Assembly: GCA_022827835.1 (NCBI GenBank)
Contig: JAJEIO010000019.1
Location: 124,001 to 188,000, forward strand
DNA length: 64,000 nucleotides
Reading direction: 5' to 3'
Source of the DNA: Candidatus Latescibacterota bacterium
GTDB lineage: Bacteria; Latescibacterota; UBA2968; UBA8231
Program-made: the position numbers and the translations under genes
The notes under the pieces: model-generated
Database searches by the model: none
Told to the model about the DNA's origin: nothing
Seen by the model: only the letters and a program-made list of their open reading frames with translations
Part shown: positions 17,238 through 24,768 of the stretch, one piece after another
Position numbering within the stretch: the first letter of the stretch is position 1
Layout: every line of letters starts with the position of its first letter

Positions 17238-18209
17238 ATGCAGTACAAAATTCTGGGCCGCACGGGCGTCAAAGTGTCTTCCCTGTGCTACGGTACCATG
17301 GCCTTTGGCGGCGATGCGGACGAGGCGACCTCGGGGCAGATGTACCGCTACTGCCGCGAGTTGGGGATCAACTTCTTCGACTCGGCCAATGTCTATTCCA
17401 ACGGGCTTTCCGAGGAGATCTTGGGCCGCTTAATCCAAGGCGAGCGCGACGAGTTGGTAATCACCTCAAAAGTCTGTGGCTCAATGGGCGACGGCCCCAA
17501 CGACCGAGGCTTGTCGCGACGGCATATCGTGCAGGCTGTAGAGGCCAGTCTCAGGCGGTTGCAGACGGACCGCCTCGACCTGTACTTCGTCCACAACTTC
17601 GACGAAGATACGCCGATGGAAGAGACCCTCGCCGCGCTCGACGACTTGGTGCGCGGCGGCAAAATCCTCTACCCGGCTGTGAGCAACTGGGCCGCTTGGC
17701 AAATTGCCAAAGCCCTCGGCCACTGCGCCCGCGAAGGACTGTCACCCTTTGCCTGCATTCAGCCCATGTATAGCTTGGCCAAGCGGCAAGTAGAGGTAGA
17801 AATCCTGCCGTTGGCCCGCTCAGAGGGTTTGGGCGTGATTCCCTACAGTCCCTTAGGAGGCGGCTTGCTGACCGGCAAGTACGGGATCGACAAGCGGCCC
17901 GAACGGGGTCGTCTCTTGCAGCAGGACAACTACATCAAGCGCTACGCCAACCCCGTGTTCTACGAAGTCGCCGAGCGCTTCGTGCGCTATGCCAGCGACA
18001 AGGGCGTGCATCCGGTGACCTTGGCCGTCGCTTGGGTCATGGGACATCGAGACGTGACCGCGCCGATCGTCGGCGGTCGCGACCTAGACCAGCTAAAGCC
18101 ATCGCTCGCCGCACTCGACTTTGCCATGTCGGATGAGATGCGCACCGAGGTGTCGGCGCTGTCGATCACACCGCCGCCAGCCACCGACCGCGACGAAGAA
18201 CTGTTTTAA
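17238..18209 (+). CDS. Aldo/keto reductase
   Basis: A 323-aa NADP(H)-dependent oxidoreductase with the complete catalytic tetrad: Asp and Tyr in FFDSANVYSNGLSEE, Lys in VITSKVCG, His in YFVHNFDEDTP. The cofactor region GVIPYSPLGGGLLTGKY and the C-terminal APIVGGRDLDQL match the family. It probably interconverts a sugar and its lactone or a keto acid and an alcohol. AAAGGAGA lies upstream. An HpcH/HpaI aldolase gene follows after 12 bases, so the reductase may process the aldehyde released by that aldolase. Confidence 0.92.
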   Translation: MQYKILGRTGVKVSSLCYGTMAFGGDADEATSGQMYRYCRELGINFFDSANVYSNGLSEEILGRLIQGERDELVITSKVCGSMGDGPNDRGLSRRHIVQAVEASLRRLQTDRLDLYFVHNFDEDTPMEETLAALDDLVRGGKILYPAVSNWAAWQIAKALGHCAREGLSPFACIQPMYSLAKRQVEVEILPLARSEGLGVIPYSPLGGGLLTGKYGIDKRPERGRLLQQDNYIKRYANPVFYEVAERFVRYASDKGVHPVTLAVAWVMGHRDVTAPIVGGRDLDQLKPSLAALDFAMSDEMRTEVSALSITPPPATDRDEELF

Positions 18210-18221
18210 AGGAGAAAAACG

Positions 18222-19010
18222 ATGAGACCCAACAAGCTGCGCGAAAAACTCAACGCCGGCGAACCTACGCTAGGCACCCACATCCACACCACCTGGCCTT
18301 CGATCGTCGAAGCCATAGGGCATACGGGCGAGTACGACTACGTGGAATTTGTCGCCGAGTATGGCCCCTTTGACCTGCACGACTTGGACAACCTCGCCCG
18401 CGCCGCCGAGCTATGGGACTTGGGAACGATGATCAAGGTCGATGCCGAAAACCGCGCTTACGTGGCCCAACGGGCCATCGGGTCGGGCTTTGGCAGCGTG
18501 CTCTTTGCCGATGTGCGCGACCCGGACGACGCACGGGCCTGCGTGCGCTGCGTGCGCGCCGACGCGCCCGAAGACGAAGGCACCTATGGGGTGGCCATGC
18601 GGCGCTTTGCCTATATGAGCTATGGCGGCACCTCGGAGTACGTCCAAGCGCTGCGCGACGTGGTCGTGGTGTTGATGATCGAAAAGGAAAGTGCCGTCGC
18701 CGACCTAGAGGCCATGCTCTCGGTAGAAGGAGTCGAGATGGTCCAATGGGGAGGGGCGGATTACTCCATGAGCGTCGGCAAGGCCGGCCAGCGCGGCGAC
18801 CCGGAAATTGCCGCAGCCGAAGAAAAGGTCTTTAAGACGGCCTTGGAAATGGGCGTCCATCCACGCGCCGAGATCAACACAGCCGACGATGCCAAGCGCT
18901 TTCTCGACATGGGGGTGCGGCACTTCTGCGTGGGTACGGATATAGCGGTGCTGTACGGGTATTGGCGCGACCAGGGCGAGGCAATGCGGCGGGCGCTGGA
19001 GGGTGAATAG
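18222..19010 (+). CDS. HpcH/HpaI-type aldolase
   Basis: A 262-aa class II aldolase. It opens MRPNKLREKLNAGEPTLGTH, the usual start of the family, and has the metal ligands Glu in LMIEKESAVADLEA and Asp in GGADYSMSVGK. It makes or breaks pyruvate-derived keto-deoxy acids. AAAGGAGA lies before the ATG. It ends the two-gene operon with the aldo/keto reductase and is followed by a terminator shared with the convergent aldolase. Confidence 0.9.
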   Translation: MRPNKLREKLNAGEPTLGTHIHTTWPSIVEAIGHTGEYDYVEFVAEYGPFDLHDLDNLARAAELWDLGTMIKVDAENRAYVAQRAIGSGFGSVLFADVRDPDDARACVRCVRADAPEDEGTYGVAMRRFAYMSYGGTSEYVQALRDVVVVLMIEKESAVADLEAMLSVEGVEMVQWGGADYSMSVGKAGQRGDPEIAAAEEKVFKTALEMGVHPRAEINTADDAKRFLDMGVRHFCVGTDIAVLYGYWRDQGEAMRRALEGE

Positions 19011-19041
19011 GCCAGCGATGCTGTTAGTGGACTAATGATGG

Positions 19042-19075
19042 GGCCCGCCCTTGCCCGGTGGGCCTTTTTATTTTA
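19042..19075. terminator. Terminator between convergent aldolase genes
   Basis: An 8-base-pair GC stem (19042-19049 with 19057-19064, one G-U pair) with a 7-base loop is followed by TTTTTATTTTA. It lies 31 bases after the plus-strand aldolase stop and touches the end of the minus-strand aldolase gene at 19073. The T-run serves the plus strand best. Confidence 0.8.
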
Positions 19076-19855
19076 CCGCCGCCATGCGCTCGTCCGCAGC
19101 CCTTCGATGCCTTCGGACAAGGCGCGGCGATAGAGCCACAAGTCGCCGCCGTACGCTATGCAGCGAAAGCCTCGGCGCAGCATCTCCGTTCCTTCCTCGA
19201 TGGTATTGACCAAGTAGCCAGCAGCTTTGCCTTGGCGCTCGCAGGCATCGACGACGCGGTCGAGGGCGGCGGTGAATTCGGGATGATCAAACTGCGCGGG
19301 AATCCCCAAGAAGTTGCTCAGGTCAAAACCTCCAATCCACAGTATATCAATCCCATCTACGGCGGCGATGCGATCGACGTTTTCGAGGCCGGGGCGATTT
19401 TCGATCTGAGCGATCAGCAGACCCTCGGTGTTGGCGTGGTCGATCTTGCCGACAATGGAGCCTTCGGCGAAGTGGTCGTGGGCAATTTGAAAGGCTGCGC
19501 CGCGCTGGCCAATGGGCGGGTACTTGCCCGACTGCACGATGACCTCGGTTTGCTGTGCATCGCTAATCATCGGCACCATGACGCCTCGGGCCCCGACGTC
19601 GAGGACACGAGCGATGAAGTGGTATTGGGTCGCTGGCACCCGCACAAACGGCTCGATGTGGTCGGCGTTGGTGGTGGCGATCAGGTCGCGCACCGTCTCG
19701 ACGCTCCAGCCGGTGTGCTCCATGTCGTACATAATGAATTCAGCGCCAGCCTCGGCAGAGAGACGGGCAATGCCCGGAGTGCAAAACTCGAAGGTCATGG
19801 TGCCGATGACGGTGCCGCCCTCTTTGAGGGTGCGTTTGACTTTGTTGGGTTTCAT
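19073..19855 (-). CDS. HpcH/HpaI-type aldolase (2-keto-3-deoxy-L-rhamnonate aldolase-like)
   Basis: A 260-aa class II aldolase closest in layout to RhmA/HpcH: start MKPNKVKRTLKEGGTVIGTM, Arg-containing strand PFVRVPATQYHFIARVLDVG, MVPMISD loop, metal Glu in IAQIENRPGLENVD and Asp in IGGFDLSNFLG. The ATG overlaps the stop of the upstream 2-hydroxyacid dehydrogenase by 4 bases (ATGA), so the two are translationally coupled. That pairing suggests reduction or oxidation of a 2-keto or 2-hydroxy acid next to its cleavage. Confidence 0.9.
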   Translation of the reverse strand: MKPNKVKRTLKEGGTVIGTMTFEFCTPGIARLSAEAGAEFIMYDMEHTGWSVETVRDLIATTNADHIEPFVRVPATQYHFIARVLDVGARGVMVPMISDAQQTEVIVQSGKYPPIGQRGAAFQIAHDHFAEGSIVGKIDHANTEGLLIAQIENRPGLENVDRIAAVDGIDILWIGGFDLSNFLGIPAQFDHPEFTAALDRVVDACERQGKAAGYLVNTIEEGTEMLRRGFRCIAYGGDLWLYRRALSEGIEGLRTSAWRR

Positions 19856-20895
19856 CCGATAGCTCGATAGCGGTTCAGTTTTTCTTGGAGACGGGGGTGT
19901 TCGGCCGCTTGGGGATTGACGAGGTGCTGGGGCAAGCGACCGGAGGCTACTTCGATGAGACTGCGGCAGGCGCTGCGGCCGTTAAGACGGAAGCACTCGT
20001 CGGTCCAGCATAGCCCGTGCGGGGCGACGATGGTCTGGTCGGTGAGCGCCAACACTGGCTCGTCTTGGGGTACAGGTTCTGCTTCAAAGACGTCGAGGCC
20101 AGCACCAGCGATTTGCCCCCGTTGGAGGGCGTGGGTGAGGGCCTGTTGATCGACGATGGGGCCGCGGGCCGTGTTGATGAGATAGGCGCTTTCCTTCATC
20201 AGCGAGAGCTCGCGCTCGCCGATGAGATGATGGGTCTCCTCAGTGAGGGCGCAGCAGATACAGACGTAATCTGCGCTTTGCAGCAATTGGTCGAGTTCGA
20301 CCAGTTCGGTACCAGCGGCACGAGCCTGTGCAGCATCAATAAAAGGGTCGGCGGCAATGCAGTGAATGCCAAAGGGCTTGGCCAAGATACAGATCTCGCG
20401 GCCGATATTGCCTAGGCCGACCAGCCCTAGCGTACGACCCGTGACGCCCATGCCCATGTAGTCGAGGCGCTCGTGCCAGCGGCCCTCGCGCACCAAGCGA
20501 TCCTTAGCCAGCATTTTGTGGCTGAGGGCTAAGAGATACGTCAGGGCCATGACCGCCACTGGCCGGCGCACGCCGTCGGGGGTAATCGTCAAGAGCACAC
20601 CCTGCTCGTTGCACTCTGCGACGTCAACGTTGTCATAGCCGACGCCGAAGCGGGCGACGATCGCCAGCTTGTCCGCTCCCTGCAAGGTCTCGGCGCTGAC
20701 TATCGAAGCGAGAACTAGCAGGCCGTCGTAGCCGCGAATCTGGTCGGGACGCAGCTCGGTGGTGTTTTCCGCTAGAAACTCCCACTCAACCCTTGGGGAC
20801 TCATCGAGCAGGTCGAGACCAATATCGCCGAAGCCGAGGGTGCCGTCGTCCTTGAGAAAGTCGCGGGTGACGCCGATGCGAAAGGTTGTAGTCAT
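19852..20895 (-). CDS. D-isomer-specific 2-hydroxyacid dehydrogenase
   Basis: A 347-aa NAD(P)-dependent dehydrogenase. The Rossmann fingerprint LGLVGLGNIGREIC, the catalytic Arg in INTARGPIVDQQ, Glu in LDVFEAEPVPQDEP and His in VAPHGLCWTDE are all present. The reading frame continues upstream to 21081, but the family start MTTTFRIGVTRDFL points to ATG 20895; its ribosome site is weak. It leads the coupled pair with the aldolase at 19073. Substrate is probably a 2-keto acid such as glyoxylate, hydroxypyruvate or a sugar-derived acid. Confidence 0.88.
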   Translation of the reverse strand: MTTTFRIGVTRDFLKDDGTLGFGDIGLDLLDESPRVEWEFLAENTTELRPDQIRGYDGLLVLASIVSAETLQGADKLAIVARFGVGYDNVDVAECNEQGVLLTITPDGVRRPVAVMALTYLLALSHKMLAKDRLVREGRWHERLDYMGMGVTGRTLGLVGLGNIGREICILAKPFGIHCIAADPFIDAAQARAAGTELVELDQLLQSADYVCICCALTEETHHLIGERELSLMKESAYLINTARGPIVDQQALTHALQRGQIAGAGLDVFEAEPVPQDEPVLALTDQTIVAPHGLCWTDECFRLNGRSACRSLIEVASGRLPQHLVNPQAAEHPRLQEKLNRYRAIG

Positions 20896-21095
20896 GGCGA
20901 CAAACAAGATAGGGCCTGATGGGCAGCTATCAAGGGGAGAGGCAGGCTGTATCGGGTAGGGGGCACATTGTCTGCGATTAGATACAGAAAAACGACTGCA
21001 CAACGGCGATCCCGTCAAAGAAAAAGGGTGGTTCGCTTTTTGCTTATCCGTTCCTGTTGTTTTACTTTTCACCCTAATCAAGGAACAGTCCCGTG

Positions 21096-21560
21096 ATGAC
21101 CTCGGAAACCTCTGAAATAACCACCCGCGACGTATTGCAGCAGATTGACCGCCGCTTAGAGCTAATTGAAGGCGACGTGCGAGTTGTCAGTGTGTCGGTG
21201 CAGGGTCTGAATGAGAAGTGGGATACGTCAATTCAGACGCTCCACGAGAAGATCGACGCGTCTGATGCGAAGCGGGAGGCATCGTTTCAGACGCTGAATG
21301 ACAAGATCGACACGTCGGCTCAGACGCTGAATGATAAGATCGACACGTCGGCTCAGGGTCTGGATGCGAAGCGGGAGGCATCGGCCCAAACGCTAAATGA
21401 TAAGATCGACACGTCAGTTCAGATGCTAAATGATAAGATCGACACGTCGGTTCAAAAGCTCCACGATAAGGTCGACACCTATTTCCGCTGGACCATCGGC
21501 ATCGTCCTAGCTAGCTGGCTGTCCACCATGAGCGCGATCCTGTTCAAAGGATCCTTGTAG
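21096..21560 (+). CDS. Hendecad coiled-coil repeat protein with C-terminal membrane anchor
   Basis: A 154-aa protein. Residues from about 36 to 130 are nine near-copies of an 11-residue unit of the type QTLNDKIDTSA; an 11-residue period is typical of right-handed coiled coils. A hydrophobic segment WTIGIVLASWLSTMSAILF close to the C-terminus should anchor it in the membrane with only a few residues beyond. Similar anchored coiled-coil proteins occur widely with unknown roles. AAGGAA precedes the start; GTG at 21093 is an alternative. It stands alone, 47 bases from the convergent PcfJ-like gene. Confidence 0.75.
   Translation: MTSETSEITTRDVLQQIDRRLELIEGDVRVVSVSVQGLNEKWDTSIQTLHEKIDASDAKREASFQTLNDKIDTSAQTLNDKIDTSAQGLDAKREASAQTLNDKIDTSVQMLNDKIDTSVQKLHDKVDTYFRWTIGIVLASWLSTMSAILFKGSL
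21201..21485 (+). repeat. In-frame 33-base tandem repeat (hendecads)
   Basis: Eight 33-base units begin at 21201, 21234, 21288, 21321, 21354, 21387, 21420 and 21453. A shortened 21-base unit occupies 21267-21287. Neighbouring units differ at only a few bases, for example those at 21288 and 21321, so recent expansion or contraction is likely. Confidence 0.9.
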
Positions 21561-21607
21561 CCCACCCTTCCTCCCAACTCCTGCGACCACCTGCGCCTAC
21601 TGCCTCG

Positions 21608-23128
21608 CTAGTCGTGCCGCAGGTCCTCGCGCTCCATCCACAGGCGCAAGATGCGCGGCGATTGCCGCAGATAGTAGAGATAGGGCCGGTCCTGCCAGTG
21701 CTTCTTGGCAGTGCGTTTGTTGTCGTGGGGGTGCATGTTGTACTTCCCCCGATAATCGACGACAGTCTTCTTGTGGTTGTCGAGGGCAATGGTCAGAATG
21801 CGCTGCGGCAGCTTGGCCGGGTAGGTTAGCTGCATCGACCACACTGACCGTTCTCCCTCTGAGCAGCGCCGGGCATACGAGGCAGCGCAGTGGTGCATGA
21901 CACGCCCTTCGGCTAGTAGGTCGAGCGTGGTGCGCAGCTCGCGTATTGACCAACGCACGCGCTCGCCCGAGAAAGCGTCTTCTTCCTCCCACTCGAATCC
22001 GCGAAAGCCAGACGCCTCCCACGCATCTTCCTCGCCGAGGGCGTAGTCATCGGCGTTGAGGTCGCCGTGCCACTCGTCAACCAAGCGCAGCAGCTTGGTG
22101 ATGCTACGGCCCTTCATCGAGAAACTCGGCTGAGCCGGCGGCCCCTCAATGAACTGGCCGTTGGGGCCGGGCAATTGCTGGGGCACGAATTTCTGGTAGT
22201 GGATATAATCGACAATTGGGCCGATGTAGGTGGGTTCCAGCATAGGTTGGTTGGCAAAAAAGAGCATCACGGTTTCCCAGAACGGCTCGTCTTGCTGGTA
22301 GTCCTTCAGCCGCGTGGATAAAACGGCCCAACTCGTGCCTCCACCCATGCCGGCGAATTGCGCCCAGCGCAGGGCGCGAGAAACCGGCCACTGCCGATTG
22401 GCGTTGGGAAAAAGGTGCGCCATGCGCTTGGTCAGCCGCAGCGGCAGATCGGCCTTGCGGATGTTCTGGCCGATGCCGATGTGCTTGAACCACTCCTGCT
22501 CGCGGTGCGCTGTCCGAAGGTCTCCTTGGAGGAAGGCGGTGTCCATAAAAGGCGGCACCTCGTAGCGGGCCAGCAGATGCCGGGTAAGGCTGCGGAACTG
22601 CGCCCGAGGGCTGAGGCGGTCGGTGCGCCACTCCTCGACGGGCCGGAGCCAGTCGCCGTAGTGGCGGGCGAGTTGACCGAGGGCGTCCTCGTAGTTGTTG
22701 CCCTCTTCGCGCGTCCGATTGAGGAATCCCGTTTTGAGGCCGAGGAGGTCGGCGCGGCGCTCTATGTGCTTGAGCAGGCGGTAGAGGGCTTGACGGCGCT
22801 TGGGGTCTTCGGCCGCAGCGAAGAGCGCGACGAGCTTCCGGCTGAGCGGATACATCTCATCTGGAGGGATTTCGCCGCGGAAGGCCCGGTCAATGAGGCG
22901 AGCGCGGCCTGGAGTGTGGCTGCGGCCGGGGTGCGGTGCGATCGGCCGCAAGGTGTCGGCGGCGAGTTGACGCTCGATTGCGAGCTGGCTCTCGGTTTTG
23001 TCGCGCTGGATCGCCAATCCGTTTTTGCGGCACCAGATGATATAGTTCGAAAGGGACGGGAAGCCGAGTGTTGCGGCGTGGTGCCGGAGGGCGTCGTCAA
23101 ATGCTGGCCGGGCCGATGCAGTCGTCAT
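21608..23128 (-). CDS. PcfJ-like domain protein
   Basis: A 506-aa soluble protein. The C-terminal third contains LLAEGRVMHHCAASYARRC followed by SVWSMQL and an ILTIALDN strand. This is the PcfJ-family signature (HHC motif), named after a conjugative-plasmid gene and found on many mobile elements and chromosomes without a known biochemical role. The N-terminal 350 residues are helical and Arg-rich. ATG 23128 has AGGA 8 bases upstream; an in-frame GTG lies two codons earlier. It has no conjugation neighbours here. Confidence 0.8.
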   Translation of the reverse strand: MTTASARPAFDDALRHHAATLGFPSLSNYIIWCRKNGLAIQRDKTESQLAIERQLAADTLRPIAPHPGRSHTPGRARLIDRAFRGEIPPDEMYPLSRKLVALFAAAEDPKRRQALYRLLKHIERRADLLGLKTGFLNRTREEGNNYEDALGQLARHYGDWLRPVEEWRTDRLSPRAQFRSLTRHLLARYEVPPFMDTAFLQGDLRTAHREQEWFKHIGIGQNIRKADLPLRLTKRMAHLFPNANRQWPVSRALRWAQFAGMGGGTSWAVLSTRLKDYQQDEPFWETVMLFFANQPMLEPTYIGPIVDYIHYQKFVPQQLPGPNGQFIEGPPAQPSFSMKGRSITKLLRLVDEWHGDLNADDYALGEEDAWEASGFRGFEWEEEDAFSGERVRWSIRELRTTLDLLAEGRVMHHCAASYARRCSEGERSVWSMQLTYPAKLPQRILTIALDNHKKTVVDYRGKYNMHPHDNKRTAKKHWQDRPYLYYLRQSPRILRLWMEREDLRHD

Positions 23129-23252
23129 GGGCACTTTCCTGAGAAGGGGTAAAAAGTAAAAGGCGCGGAAAGAGTGTAATTATGTCAACGAGAAAATCTC
23201 GGAGCAGCCTCGTCCGGTTTTGATTTTGCGGAAAGTAAGTGCTACCAGAGCG

Positions 23253-24584
23253 CTATGTGCCGATGCGCTCTAAAGCCACGGCCGCATTGGCGCGGGCGTA
23301 GCGGTCCTCGTCGTCGATGTTTTTGCGCAAATCGGGCACAGCTTCGGCGGCGGATGGGCCGATCTTGGCTAGCGAGAGTGCGGCGTTGTGGCGGATCCAG
23401 CTCTCGGAATCTTGCAGGCGACGGGTCAGGGCGGGCACGGCTTCGGCAGCGTCCGGACCGATATTGCCTAGTGCCTCAACTGCATTGCGCCGCACCCACT
23501 CGGCCTCGTCGTCGAGGGCGTGGGTGAGATGGGGTACGGCATCGGACGCTGTGGTGCCCAAGTCGCCGAGCACATCGGCGGCCGCGGCGCGGAGCCACCA
23601 GTCGTTTTCACTGAGCAGTTCTACCATGTGGGGCACAGCGGGGCGACCGACGGCGGAAAGGGCGAAGACCGCGTCGAGTTGGCTGGGGTTGGTGTGTTCG
23701 TTGGCTAGGTTGGCTTCAAGACGCGCTTTGGCCTCGCCGCGCAGTGCGTTTAAGAGGATGGGTACCGCATCCTCGCCGCGCGCAGCCAAGGTATATACGG
23801 CGTGCAGTCGCTCGGCTTCGGCTTCGGCGTCTAGGGTCTGACGCAATTCGTTGAGCGAAACCGCTGTAGGAGCTGCGGTGCCATCGGTGCCGCGCATCCA
23901 GTCCCAAGCGCGACGACACAGATCGGCGGGTGGGTCGGTGCCTTCGGCTTGCCAAGTGCCGTCGCGATAGTCCCACGAGGGTATCTGCGGCTCGCCCATG
24001 CGGGTGAAGAGGAACTTGACCATGAAGCGGTCGCGGTCGCTGGCGTTGGGCATGGCGCGGTGCCAGAGGTCGTAGTGGACGATGGTCACCGTTCCGGCCC
24101 GGCCGCAGAGGGATTGCTCTTCCCGCTCGTAGGCTTGTTTAGACGAATTGTAGTACTGAGTAGCCGGCAAGATCGCGGGCGGGCCCATGTCCAAGCTGAC
24201 ATCCTGCGGATAGTAGAAGGCCATGGTCCAGCGGGTGCGGTGGTGGCGGACGTTCTGGTCGTTTTCGTAGCTGTCTTGGTGCATACCTTGGCCTTGGGAC
24301 CCGCTGGGATTGTGGTGGCAATGGCGGTGCGGGTGGATGAGGTAGGAGGGGCCGAGGAGGCTCTGGAGAGCACCGTCAACAGCGGGATCGCGGAGGATTT
24401 GATATAGGTCCGGGACTTTGGGGAGGATGTCGTTGCCGGGATTGCCTTCGGTGGCGAAGAGGGTTTCGATCTGGCGATGGATATTTTGGTGGGCCGCGGG
24501 CGGGTGAGCGGTTTGCACGGTGATATAGCCATTGGTCAAGTAGGCTTGGACTTGGGCGTCGGTCAGGAGGATGGGTGCGGGCAT
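23253..24584 (-). CDS. Phytanoyl-CoA dioxygenase fused to HEAT repeats
   Basis: A 443-aa two-part protein. Residues 1 to about 260 form a PhyH oxygenase with H-Q-D in GMHQDSYEND, MGPPAILPATQYY and the distal His in VHYDLWHRAMPN. Residues about 270 to 443 are HEAT/PBS-lyase-type helical repeats; the last four are regular, of the form NAVEALGNIGPDAAEAVPAL, and the first ones are degenerate. The repeats usually mediate protein contact. ATG 24584 follows AAAAGG and gives a normal PhyH start. The oxygenase part resembles the copy at 16039 (both have HYDLWH). Canonical PhyH enzymes lack such repeats. Confidence 0.88.
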   Translation of the reverse strand: MPAPILLTDAQVQAYLTNGYITVQTAHPPAAHQNIHRQIETLFATEGNPGNDILPKVPDLYQILRDPAVDGALQSLLGPSYLIHPHRHCHHNPSGSQGQGMHQDSYENDQNVRHHRTRWTMAFYYPQDVSLDMGPPAILPATQYYNSSKQAYEREEQSLCGRAGTVTIVHYDLWHRAMPNASDRDRFMVKFLFTRMGEPQIPSWDYRDGTWQAEGTDPPADLCRRAWDWMRGTDGTAAPTAVSLNELRQTLDAEAEAERLHAVYTLAARGEDAVPILLNALRGEAKARLEANLANEHTNPSQLDAVFALSAVGRPAVPHMVELLSENDWWLRAAAADVLGDLGTTASDAVPHLTHALDDEAEWVRRNAVEALGNIGPDAAEAVPALTRRLQDSESWIRHNAALSLAKIGPSAAEAVPDLRKNIDDEDRYARANAAVALERIGT

Positions 24585-24696
24585 GAGGCTGGCCTTTTTG
24601 GTGTAGAGAAGGATCAAGGTGCTGCTCAACGAATATAAAGCAAATTGGCCATGCTGATTGCAAGCGACGCTATCCCGAGTCAGTTAGTACCACAAC

Positions 24697-24725
24697 TTGA
24701 CGCGGCGGTATTAATTCTGCATAGA
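24697..24725 (+). promoter_or_regulatory. Possible promoter for the symporter gene
   Basis: TTGACG at 24697-24702, a 17-base spacer and CATAGA at 24720-24725 lie 43 bases ahead of the GTG start at 24769. The -35 box is good, the -10 weak. Confidence 0.35.
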
Positions 24726-24768
24726 GAGCGGCACAAAAACTAGCTGCTTCCCGAACAAAGGAGGGATT

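Noticed and set aside
21201-21485. Regular 33-base repeats resembling a CRISPR array
   Set aside because: Units are contiguous without spacers, stay in one reading frame and encode an 11-residue coiled-coil period; no cas gene is near.
22358-23152. Long plus-strand open frame (264 codons) across the PcfJ-like gene, and similar ones at 6800-7516 (-), 45586-46302 (+), 49101-49688 (+) and 3070-3459 (+)
   Set aside because: All lie antisense to or out of frame with genes having clear motifs and ribosome sites; GC-rich third positions leave such frames open by chance.
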